In this document: piece by piece, positions 7,349 to 13,927 of the stretch
Position numbering within the stretch: the stretch's first letter is position 1
How the letters are laid out: each line of letters opens with the position of its first letter
Origin: Draconibacterium orientale
GTDB taxonomy: Bacteria; Bacteroidota; Bacteroidia; Bacteroidales; JAADGE01
Direction: 5' to 3'
Length of the DNA stretch: 14,507 bases
Assembly: GCA_020718265.1 (NCBI GenBank)
Contig: DYSM01000039.1
Location: 1 to 14,507 of the forward strand
Program-made: the position numbers and the translations under genes
The notes under the pieces: generated by a model
The model's input: only the letters and a program-made list of their open reading frames with translations
What the model was told of the DNA's origin: nothing
The model's database searches: none

Positions 7349-8635
7349 TCAATTCTTTCTTGAATTAACAATCATTTTGCGTATGTAAACCTTCCCTAAA
7401 GCTGTTTTTACAGAAACGAGATATATCCCGTGTACAAGTTCTATGTTAATCTTATCTGAATTTGTTATTCCCAACAATCGCCCTTGTATGTCGTAAACGC
7501 AGATATTAGTTATTTGTTCATCCGTGTGCACTTCGAGTATATTATTTTTGACAATAATTTTTAGAGACTGCTCTGTATTTTCTGTTTGTGTAACAGTGGA
7601 TGAATAGTAGTGCGTAAATACCTCATCAATCACAAATTCTGAACCATTCCAAACGTAACTTATTATGCCGGTCTGTTTGTTCGCATTTTGGATGTTATCA
7701 AAAACAAGCATATCCGTAAGTTCGTATTGGTATGGGATGACTAAGTCTGCATACTGAACAGTGTAATCATAATTATATGAATTTTGATACTCGCCTACCC
7801 ATTCTCCATTTTCAAAACGGTAAGCAGTTTCACTTTCAATATTATAGCCATTTCCAAAATAGGATGTTCGTTTATAGGCAGTTGTCCATGTTTGTGTTTG
7901 GGGATTGTATGAGAACGCTTCAAAATAACTCAAATTTCCCATTTCATCGTAAGTAAAGTTATCAACTTTAAAATAATTTACCCAAAAGTTCTCTGCTGAG
8001 TTCCAGACATATAGTTCGGCTAAATCAAATTTAGTTTCTGTTTCATAAGTGTAAAACGACTGTAAATAAGGTATCCATGTGTTATTTTCCCACGCATTGA
8101 GAACAATGCTTTCGGGCTTACCTGCCGTTGTGTAAGTTGCCGTCATTAACAACAACGGAATATATTCAGTTTCGTTCCATTCGTACTGTGTTACCGCCGT
8201 AATGTTACCGTTCGAATCGTGTTCAAAATCATCTAACTTTTTGAGCGAAACATTTGAGTAAGCATCGTAAGTTACTTCTGTTATTAATGAAATATTGTCG
8301 TTTTCGTCGAAAGTATAATCTTCCTGAGATTTAAGTCTGTGTTCAAAAGAACTCACTTCGTAAACAGAAGTTCTGAAAATATTCAAATTTTCATCGTAAG
8401 TATAAATACTTTTTGATTTGTCCGACAACGTACTGTCCATTTTTTCTAATGCTTCTGACTTAGTTTTTGCATTTAATGGTTGTTTGACAACAAAATCGGG
8501 ACCACAGGTGAGAAATGAAAACTTGTCAGTAAAATCGCTTAAAAACATAGACTTATAAGTTTGGGCACTAACAACTTGTAAGGTCAAACCCTGAAGAAAA
8601 AAACTTAATGTCAACACCAAATAAAATCGTTTCAT
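7349..8635 (-). CDS. Repetitive secreted protein with type IX secretion C-terminal tail
   Basis: This 428-residue protein has a signal peptide (1-24, VVSA|Q) and a C-terminal sorting domain (about 357-428). The tail has the Por form: SLKIIVKNNILEV, NICVYDIQGRLL, INIELVHGIYLVSVKT and a final basic VYIRKMIVNSRKN. It should cross the outer membrane by the type IX secretion system and be anchored or released. The middle (about 75-330) consists of degenerate 30-40-residue beta repeats rich in aromatic residues, with YDExGN turns (for example FDENDNI, HDSNGNI, YDEMGNL) and W-x5-6-W/Y-x3-Y units. These turns resemble the YD repeats of RHS-like surface proteins. No enzyme domain is seen; an adhesive or structural role is a guess. 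It converges with the lipoprotein gene, 13 nt apart. Confidence 0.82.
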   Translation of the reverse strand: MKRFYLVLTLSFFLQGLTLQVVSAQTYKSMFLSDFTDKFSFLTCGPDFVVKQPLNAKTKSEALEKMDSTLSDKSKSIYTYDENLNIFRTSVYEVSSFEHRLKSQEDYTFDENDNISLITEVTYDAYSNVSLKKLDDFEHDSNGNITAVTQYEWNETEYIPLLLMTATYTTAGKPESIVLNAWENNTWIPYLQSFYTYETETKFDLAELYVWNSAENFWVNYFKVDNFTYDEMGNLSYFEAFSYNPQTQTWTTAYKRTSYFGNGYNIESETAYRFENGEWVGEYQNSYNYDYTVQYADLVIPYQYELTDMLVFDNIQNANKQTGIISYVWNGSEFVIDEVFTHYYSSTVTQTENTEQSLKIIVKNNILEVHTDEQITNICVYDIQGRLLGITNSDKINIELVHGIYLVSVKTALGKVYIRKMIVNSRKN

Positions 8636-8674
8636 AATTTATTTTTTTTAATTTTTGGGGAATTATTTCCGTTA

Positions 8675-8682
8675 CAAATATA
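8675..8682 (-). promoter_or_regulatory. Promoter -7 box for the T9SS-tail protein gene
   Basis: TATATTTG on the minus strand matches TAnnTTTG exactly and lies 39 nt before the ATG. No good TTTG is found about 20 nt upstream. That space runs into the long inverted repeat at 8694-8762, so the -33 region is inside the repeat arm. Confidence 0.5.
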
Positions 8683-8693
8683 CAATTTTTTTA

Positions 8694-8762
8694 TTAATTC
8701 TACTTTACGAAGTTAAAAAGATATCTGAAAGAGCTTTTTATAAGTTCGTAAAGTAGAATTAA
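8694..8762. repeat. Long inverted repeat (perfect 18-bp arms)
   Basis: TTAATTCTACTTTACGAA (8694-8711) is exactly complementary to 8745-8762. The inner 33 nt continues as an imperfect stem (TTAAAAAG facing CTTTTTATAA), so the whole 69 nt can form one long hairpin. It lies immediately upstream of the -7 box of the T9SS-tail gene. It has no T-run typical of a terminator and no obvious target duplication. It could be a MITE-like or palindromic repeat element, or an operator. Confidence 0.75.
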
Positions 8763-8942
8763 GGAACTTTGTATAAATTTCTTTTTTCATCAAAGCATTT
8801 CAATAAACTTCCACTGTTCTTTTTTTGTAAATTCCAACAAGTTACACAACTTTCCAATAATACGCCAACTTGCGACGTAAATGAAGGTTGTTAATTGAGT
8901 CTATTTTGAAAATTCTCTATCTTATTTTTATAAACGCTGAAG
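8763..8942. other. Spacer without recognisable gene
   Basis: This AT-rich stretch separates the inverted repeat from the terminator of the ATPase-TOPRIM unit. A 36-codon minus-strand frame without a start codon (8900-8790) has protein-like composition and may be debris of a decayed gene, but I cannot assign it. No RNA gene or promoter with both boxes is seen. Confidence 0.4.
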
Positions 8943-8963
8943 AAAAGCCTCATGCGGCTTTTT
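8943..8963 (-). terminator. Intrinsic terminator of the ATPase-TOPRIM operon
   Basis: The stem AAAAGCC / GGCTTTT encloses a 6-nt loop. On the minus strand it is followed by CTTC after the T-run. It lies 17 nt beyond the stop of the TOPRIM-like gene. T-runs on both sides suggest bidirectional use. Confidence 0.65.
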
Positions 8964-8979
8964 ATTCATTTTCAATTTA

Positions 8980-9426
8980 TTATCTTTCAATTATCAGTTT
9001 ATCGTCATCGGCTATTGAGTATAATTTATAAACCAAATCATTTAACTCTAATTCTGATGATTTTATTCGACGAATTAATTGTTGTTTTTCCGGCAATCCA
9101 AATTGCTTTATATCAACACGATGTCGCTTACAAACATCAATAATCCAATCTTCAAGTTTTATTTTCAAAACACAAACAACATTGCCGGAATTATCCGTAA
9201 ACCGCTTAACTCCTTCAACTTCAGTATCAAATTTTAAACTTCGTTCGTAAGAAGTTACGGCAACACTTAAGGGATCTTCATCTACCAAGGCGAGTAAATT
9301 CTCATTTTGTTGTAAGTAGCTCATTACCCTCGATTTACCTTGATGATGTGTGATATGTTTTTTCCCGAAACCAAGTTTTGAAACCAACAACTCGTCCGGT
9401 TTACACTCTACATGAATGTTTTTCAT
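8980..9426 (-). CDS. Small TOPRIM-like protein coupled to an ATPase
   Basis: This 148-residue protein is the second gene of the pair. Acidic motifs suggest a minimal TOPRIM-type fold: E7 in IHVECKPDELLV, G30-K31 in HHQGKS, then D49-E50-D51 in LLALVDEDP, resembling the glutamate and DxD motifs that bind Mg2+ in OLD-family and topoisomerase-primase nucleases. The C-terminal half (85-148) includes LKIKLEDWIIDVCK and a charged helix region. In OLD proteins the ATPase and TOPRIM parts are on one chain; here they would be split. Its start overlaps the ATPase stop by 4 nt (ATGA), implying translational coupling and likely complex formation. A nuclease role in anti-phage defence is inferred; the TOPRIM call rests on motifs only. 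Confidence 0.6.
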   Translation of the reverse strand: MKNIHVECKPDELLVSKLGFGKKHITHHQGKSRVMSYLQQNENLLALVDEDPLSVAVTSYERSLKFDTEVEGVKRFTDNSGNVVCVLKIKLEDWIIDVCKRHRVDIKQFGLPEKQQLIRRIKSSELELNDLVYKLYSIADDDKLIIER

Positions 9427-10400
9427 AAGCTCAGAATTTTTTCAAAGTTGAAAAACACATCACTGTTCAAATTTAAAATTTCGCCGATTTGTTCGGTATT
9501 CAAGACCGTAATTTTAGTTTGAAAATCAATCATTTGAGAAATAATCACGTTAATATTGTCCGAGCTTGATTTTTCAATCAAATTAAGCAATAAATACGGA
9601 TTGTGGGTTGTGATAAAAAATTGATTTGTTTCGTCAAGCGCAATGCGTTCGGCTAATTGCTTCGTGTAAGGCGGAAATGTGTTTGTTTCCGGTTCATCGA
9701 ACAACAAAACCGAATTTCGATTTGTTTTCATTGCAAGTGTATAAAATACAATGCGTTGCAAGGTTTCAGATAATGTAAAATACGAATAGCTGTATATTTC
9801 GTCGTTTGTGATTTTACTTGCGAGTATCTCATTTTCAGTCGGTTTCAAAGTTAGATTCAAACCTTTTGATTTAAAAAATTCGGAAACCCACTTCTTATAT
9901 TCGGAATTTGCCAGCAACAACGACGGTAAATTTTCGCCGAACGGCACTGCCAAATGCGGCATATATCCAGTTTCAAACTTAAATAATCGCCTAAATTCGT
10001 AATATTTTACCTCTGTTGCCCCAATTGTTCTGTTTTGTATGGTGCCATCGTGGTAAATATAAGCCGAACCTTTGCCTTCGTTTAAAGTAAAATCAAATCT
10101 GTTTTCAATCGCTCCGTCTTCTCTGACTGCATACTTTAATTGAGTAATATTTCTATCTGTCAAAACATCAATCGGTTGATTTATATCAAAATCAAAAAAT
10201 AAATCGCCGATGGATCTGTATCTAAACATATCCTGGTTTAGTTTATACGGACCAAACGCATTCTGACTTTTCAGTGCAAGTGCTTCTATTATGTTACTTT
10301 TTCCGCTGTTCGGCTCACCGATTATCACGTTCAACTTCTTACAGTTAAACGCTATATCTTTAATGGATTTGAAATTTTTAATACGAAGATTTTGTATCAT
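9423..10400 (-). CDS. OLD-like AAA/ABC-type ATPase (AAA_15/AAA_21 group)
   Basis: This 325-residue ATPase begins MIQNLRIKNFKSI, the typical start of RecF/OLD-like ATPases. Walker A is GEPNSGKS (28-35, K34). A signature-like FTLSETLQR (208-216), Walker B SVLLFDEPE (230-237) and an H-loop TTHNP (H266) follow. The segment after Walker B reads TNTFPPYTKQLAERIA. Such ATPases act as sensors or motors in OLD, Gabija, PARIS and Abi-type defence systems, each with a TOPRIM or nuclease partner. Here the partner overlaps by 4 nt downstream. The frame extends to a TTG at 10412, but ATG 10400 matches the family start and is 17-24 nt from the promoter. The middle (60-200) is divergent, so assignment to a named system is not possible. 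Confidence 0.85.
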   Translation of the reverse strand: MIQNLRIKNFKSIKDIAFNCKKLNVIIGEPNSGKSNIIEALALKSQNAFGPYKLNQDMFRYRSIGDLFFDFDINQPIDVLTDRNITQLKYAVREDGAIENRFDFTLNEGKGSAYIYHDGTIQNRTIGATEVKYYEFRRLFKFETGYMPHLAVPFGENLPSLLLANSEYKKWVSEFFKSKGLNLTLKPTENEILASKITNDEIYSYSYFTLSETLQRIVFYTLAMKTNRNSVLLFDEPETNTFPPYTKQLAERIALDETNQFFITTHNPYLLLNLIEKSSSDNINVIISQMIDFQTKITVLNTEQIGEILNLNSDVFFNFEKILSL

Positions 10401-10423
10401 TTTGTCAAACAATAGTTACGAAA

Positions 10424-10455
10424 CAAAGATATGCTAAAAACCATGTTTTTACAAA
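10424..10455 (-). promoter_or_regulatory. Promoter of the ATPase-TOPRIM operon
   Basis: On the minus strand TTTG (10455-10452), a 20-nt spacer and TATCTTTG (10431-10424) match the Bacteroidetes promoter consensus exactly. Transcription would begin near 10417, giving a short leader to the ATG at 10400. The remainder of 10456-10580 holds no gene. Confidence 0.75.
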
Positions 10456-10580
10456 AAAATATTCGCAAACAGTTTCTATTCTATAACATTTTCAGTTGCC
10501 GATGTCGGAATTAGTTCTATTTTTATACGATATTTTGAAATTTCATTTCTGATGTCTAATATCTAATATCTATAAAAATC

Positions 10581-12362
10581 ATGGGCAAAACATTTGTAGA
10601 AAAGATTCTCGGCGCAAACGCCGGAGCTATCGTGTTTCGTAAACCGCACATTGTGCTCACGCACGACAACACGCCGAGTATAAACAACACCTTCAAAAAA
10701 ATGGGCGGCACAAAAGTGTTCGACCCCAACCAACTGCTTGTGGTTCTTGACCATAACGCGCCGCCGACCACCGCCGAACTTGCCACGCAATACCAGAGTG
10801 TTCGGAATTTGGTTGCCGAGCAAGGCATCGAAAAATTCTATGATGCCGGCAAGGGTATCTGTCATCAAATTATGTCGTATCATGCCGAGCCGAACATGAT
10901 TATCGTGGGCAGTGACAGCCACACCTGCACCGCCGGCGCGTTCAACGCCCTTGCTGCGGGCATAGACCGTACCGAATCAGCCGGATTGTGGAAACGCGGC
11001 GAAACATGGTTCCGTGTGCCCGAATCCATGAAAATTACCTTGACTGGAAAACTCCCCAAAGGCGTATATGCCAAAGACTTATCCCTCTGGATTATCGGGA
11101 TGATAGGCACAGACGGCGCAAATTACATGTCCATAGAATACCACGGCGAAGGCGTAAAAACGCTGAACATGTCGGAACGTATGACTTTGGCAAATTTAGC
11201 CTCAGAAATGGGTGCGAAAAATGCCGTATTCCCGCCCGACGAGGTGTTGGCACAATTTTACGGAAAAACCGAAATCGAAGGCACGTGGGCGGATGCCGAT
11301 GCGCATTACGACAAAGAAATCGAAATCAATCTGAGCGAACTGTTCCCGGTGGTAGCCGCGCCGCACAGCCCCGATAACGTGAAAGCACTTGCCGAAGTTG
11401 CAGGAACGCCTGTGCATCAAGGGTTTATCGGCACATGCACCAACGGACGCATCGAAGATTTGCGCGAAGCCGCTGCCGTTCTCGAAGGCAATGAAATAAA
11501 GCCCGGATTTCAATTACTTATCACGCCCGCATCGCAAAAAATATACATTCAAGCGATGAAAGAGGGTTTAATCGAGATATTCCTCTCGGCAGGCGCAAAT
11601 ATTTTATCAGCCTCGTGCGGACCGTGCCTCGGCACCGGACAAGGCATCCCCGCAGACGGATACAATGTGATGTCCACTTCAAACCGCAACTTTTTGGGCA
11701 GAATGGGCAACAAAAATGCAAGTATTTATCTGGCTTCACCCGCCAATGTCGCGCATTCGGCACTCACAGGGTTTATTACGGATTTTAGGGAAATTCCGGT
11801 TAAAGACAAATATCCGTATTCGAGTCCGCAAACCGCAAGTTTAACCATTTCCGACACCGATAACCGCCGCAACGCAGACGGCGTGTGGAACTATGCCGAT
11901 GCCGACAACCTGAACACCGACCAAATGTTTGCCGGAAACCTGACATACAAAGTGTTAAGCTCCGATGCGCCGGCAATTATGCCTCACTTGTTTGCGGGGT
12001 TCGATGTGAATTTCACAAAAAATCTGAAAGAAAACGATATTATTGTGGCGGGCGACAACTTCGGTTGCGGCTCCTCGCGCGAGCACCCGGCGGTAGGCTT
12101 GGCACACGCGGGGGTTAAAGCCGTGATTGTGAAATCGGTAAACCGCATTTTTTACCGTTCGGCAATCAATCAGGGTTTGTTGCTCATAGTGCACCCCGAA
12201 GCCGTAAACGCCTACAAACCGGGCGACAAGCTGACGGTAGATTTTGAACATTCAAACATCAGCATCGCCGGCAAAACCTACACCTTCGAGCCGCTGCCCG
12301 ACAAACTCATGGAAATTATCCGCCAAAAAGGTTTGGTAAACTTTATGAAGGCGCAGGGGTAA
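10581..12362 (+). CDS. Aconitase / 3-isopropylmalate dehydratase family hydro-lyase, single chain
   Basis: This 593-residue [4Fe-4S] enzyme isomerises a hydroxy-tricarboxylate-type substrate by dehydration and rehydration. The catalytic large-subunit part (1-400) shows LTHDN (26-30), GSDSHT (110-115), GTCTNGR with cluster ligand C286, and SCGPCLG with ligands C346 and C349. A linker (about 405-450) leads to the swivelling domain (450-593) with GDNFGCGSSREHP (491-503), which resembles LeuD. LeuC- and LeuD-like parts are thus fused. The chain is shorter than AcnA (about 890) or mitochondrial-type aconitase (about 750). Aconitase, homoaconitase, isopropylmalate isomerase or dimethylmalate dehydratase activity cannot be separated from the sequence alone. 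No leu gene is adjacent. The last 20 codons are duplicated at 13820. Composition is much less AT-rich than the genes that follow. Confidence 0.88.
   Translation: MGKTFVEKILGANAGAIVFRKPHIVLTHDNTPSINNTFKKMGGTKVFDPNQLLVVLDHNAPPTTAELATQYQSVRNLVAEQGIEKFYDAGKGICHQIMSYHAEPNMIIVGSDSHTCTAGAFNALAAGIDRTESAGLWKRGETWFRVPESMKITLTGKLPKGVYAKDLSLWIIGMIGTDGANYMSIEYHGEGVKTLNMSERMTLANLASEMGAKNAVFPPDEVLAQFYGKTEIEGTWADADAHYDKEIEINLSELFPVVAAPHSPDNVKALAEVAGTPVHQGFIGTCTNGRIEDLREAAAVLEGNEIKPGFQLLITPASQKIYIQAMKEGLIEIFLSAGANILSASCGPCLGTGQGIPADGYNVMSTSNRNFLGRMGNKNASIYLASPANVAHSALTGFITDFREIPVKDKYPYSSPQTASLTISDTDNRRNADGVWNYADADNLNTDQMFAGNLTYKVLSSDAPAIMPHLFAGFDVNFTKNLKENDIIVAGDNFGCGSSREHPAVGLAHAGVKAVIVKSVNRIFYRSAINQGLLLIVHPEAVNAYKPGDKLTVDFEHSNISIAGKTYTFEPLPDKLMEIIRQKGLVNFMKAQG
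12299..12362 (+). repeat. 64-bp direct repeat, copy 1 (hydratase 3' end)
   Basis: This copy covers the last 20 codons and stop of the hydratase gene (from D574). It is identical to 13820-13883 over 64 bp and the copies are 1521 bp apart. After the stop both copies continue with a similar short GCAA-type linker into a palindrome. It is interpreted as the left attachment-like end of an inserted unit. Confidence 0.95.
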
Positions 12363-12370
12363 GCAACACA

Positions 12371-12404
12371 AGACCTGTCAGGTTTTCGGAAACCTGACAG
12401 GTCT
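12371..12404. terminator. REP-like palindrome 1 / hydratase terminator
   Basis: A perfect 15-bp stem AGACCTGTCAGGTTT / AAACCTGACAGGTCT encloses the loop TCGG. Each arm is itself near-palindromic (CCTG-T-CAGG), so two small hairpins are an alternative to one long one. It lies 8 nt after the hydratase stop. No long T-run follows, so REP-like repeat is as good a description as terminator. Confidence 0.75.
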
Positions 12405-12504
12405 AACTTGTAGTGTAAATATTTGATTTTAAACGATTTACATAGGTAAAACATGAAATTTTGGCAAAGTTTTGATGATTATCATGAAATTTATTTCTCA
12501 AATA

Positions 12505-12536
12505 TTTGGAAAAACAGCCGATTAAAATTATCTTTG
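12505..12536 (+). promoter_or_regulatory. Promoter of the EEP-fold gene pair
   Basis: TTTG (12505-12508), a 20-nt spacer and TATCTTTG (12529-12536) match the Bacteroidetes consensus exactly. Expected initiation near 12543 leaves about 20 nt before ATG 12564. This argues against the upstream ATG at 12453, which would lie ahead of the promoter. Confidence 0.75.
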
Positions 12537-12563
12537 TATTGCAAGTTACCGAATGAAAATGAT

Positions 12564-13352
12564 ATGACCGCAATCTATTGGAATACAAATAAGCAAAATG
12601 ATTTTGATAGAATTTCAGATATTCTTTCTGATGTTCAGCCGGATGTCATGTTTTTATCCGAGATAAATGAAGATGTTATACAAGCAAAACAAGAAAAGAT
12701 TAATGTACTTAATTATGAATATTTTGAGAATCCGGGCTGCAACAGAGTAAAGATACTTAAACACCAAAACTTTCCATTGGAACTACATCTGCAAAATAAT
12801 TACTTTACTATAGTTCGTAATTCAGAAACAGATATTTATGTTGTTTCGTTGCATTTTCCTTCACAAATGTATCAACATCTTGATTCTTTGAAAGAATTTA
12901 TCAGAGATTTTCGAACAACACTTGACCTCGAAATTGGAAGTTCTTCTGAAAAAAAAGTTTTGATTATCGGAGACTTCAATGTAAATCCGTTTGAAAAACC
13001 AATGATAGATTTTGATGGTTTTCTTGCAACAAACTCCTCTAAATCAAGAACCTCTGTAACACATCTGACAAAAAACAGAACTACCTACTACAATCCGACA
13101 TGGAAATTATACTCACGAAATCATTTTCCGGGAACCAAAGCGTTTACCCGTCCTTCCGGCGCATCTTATGATATTATTGAGCATCATTTTTTAGACCAAG
13201 TCGTTATAAGTCAACAATTACGCTCAACGATTTCAGAAGAGAATATTTCAGTAATAGAAAAAACAAAGAATTTTATCTTTTTTGACGAAAAGCGAAATAA
13301 GGTAGTCGGTTCAGACCACCTGCCATTATTGTATAATATTAAAATAGTGTAA
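12564..13352 (+). CDS. Endonuclease/exonuclease/phosphatase-fold protein
   Basis: This 262-residue protein has the EEP (DNase I-like) fold, whose members hydrolyse phosphodiesters in DNA, RNA or signalling lipids. The ordered catalytic motifs are present: N8 in IYWNTN, E33 in MFLSEIN, H97 in SLHFPS, D137 and N139 in IIGDFNVNP, D211 in LDQVV, and S250-D251-H252 in GSDHLPL. No signal peptide is seen, so it should act in the cytoplasm. The frame is open from 12453, but the EEP fold begins at MTAIYWNTN and the promoter lies between, so ATG 12564 is used. It is the first gene of the unit bounded by the 64-bp repeats and is AT-rich relative to the hydratase. The substrate is unknown; a defence nuclease is one possibility. 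Confidence 0.82.
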   Translation: MTAIYWNTNKQNDFDRISDILSDVQPDVMFLSEINEDVIQAKQEKINVLNYEYFENPGCNRVKILKHQNFPLELHLQNNYFTIVRNSETDIYVVSLHFPSQMYQHLDSLKEFIRDFRTTLDLEIGSSSEKKVLIIGDFNVNPFEKPMIDFDGFLATNSSKSRTSVTHLTKNRTTYYNPTWKLYSRNHFPGTKAFTRPSGASYDIIEHHFLDQVVISQQLRSTISEENISVIEKTKNFIFFDEKRNKVVGSDHLPLLYNIKIV

Positions 13353-13355
13353 ATT

Positions 13356-13796
13356 ATGGAATGGAATAGTTTTGAAGAATCAAGTAAGGAATATCCCGAA
13401 AGCATTGCAGAAAAATCAATAGAAGGTTTTTCTAAGGCGACAAAAGGCTTGGCTGAGCTAAAGATAATAGAACTTTCTGATATGGCAAGATTATCTTCGA
13501 AAGTTTCCGGCGATTTTTTGTTTGAAATACGACTTATCAGTCAGCATATCGGCGATTACAGTTTGAAAGTTATGACTTTTGGTTATGATATTGAACTTAA
13601 TCCAATATATTACATTTTGGATGACGTAATTTATCACGAGCTTTTTCAAGAAAAACAGGAATACGGAAAAAGTATGGTTTGTGAAAACGGAGAAGAGTTT
13701 AACAAACTCCTGCGAAATGTATATAAAAGCACTAAATTTAAAGATACGGTTGCCGGTTTAATGAAAATTGCACGAAAGCGCGTTATTGAATTTTAA
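13356..13796 (+). CDS. Unknown protein coupled to the EEP-fold gene
   Basis: I do not recognise this 146-residue soluble protein. It starts 3 nt after the EEP stop and is surely co-transcribed. The first 35 residues are polar and probably helical (EESSKEYPESIAEKSIEGFSK). The centre (50-105) has alternating strands such as GDFLFEIRLISQHI, YSLKVMTFGY and NPIYYILDDVIYHEL, and the end is a basic helix (KDTVAGLMKIARKRV). There is no signal peptide, membrane segment or metal-binding motif. Its size and position fit an immunity, antitoxin or specificity partner of the EEP protein, but that is inference from context. It ends 23 nt before the second copy of the 64-bp repeat. Confidence 0.7.
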   Translation: MEWNSFEESSKEYPESIAEKSIEGFSKATKGLAELKIIELSDMARLSSKVSGDFLFEIRLISQHIGDYSLKVMTFGYDIELNPIYYILDDVIYHELFQEKQEYGKSMVCENGEEFNKLLRNVYKSTKFKDTVAGLMKIARKRVIEF

Positions 13797-13819
13797 TAAA
13801 ACAGATTGTACCACAGCCT

Positions 13820-13883
13820 CGACAAACTCATGGAAATTATCCGCCAAAAAGGTTTGGTAAACTTTATGAAGGCGCAGGGGTAA
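13820..13883 (+). repeat. 64-bp direct repeat, copy 2 (displaced hydratase 3' end)
   Basis: This is a perfect copy of 12299-12362, encoding the last 20 residues and stop of the hydratase without any upstream gene body. Immediately before it the sequences diverge. A duplicated gene terminus at the far side of a cargo is the usual mark of site-specific integration at a gene's 3' end. Confidence 0.95.
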
Positions 13884-13894
13884 AGCAAATACAC

Positions 13895-13927
13895 AGACCC
13901 TCAGGGTTTTGAAAACCCTGAGGGTCT
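13895..13927. terminator. REP-like palindrome 2 / bidirectional terminator
   Basis: A perfect 15-bp stem AGACCCTCAGGGTTT / AAACCCTGAGGGTCT has a 3-nt loop. It has the same outline as the palindrome at 12371 (AGACC...TTT), but the inner bases differ in a compensated way (CCCT-C-AGGG instead of CCTG-T-CAGG). It abuts the stop codon of the convergent yoeB-like gene. Confidence 0.75.

Noticed and set aside
8790..8900. 36-codon minus-strand frame with protein-like sequence
   Set aside because: It has no start codon, is bounded by stops and matches no family I know; at most it is gene debris.
12453..12563. Upstream ATG as the start of the EEP-fold gene
   Set aside because: It lies before a perfect promoter (12505-12536), and the EEP fold begins at the ATG at 12564.
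12299..13883. Insertion sequence with the 64-bp repeats as target duplication
   Set aside because: There is no transposase or terminal inverted repeat, and 64 bp is far too long for an IS target duplication; the repeat equals a gene terminus, which fits att-type integration better.
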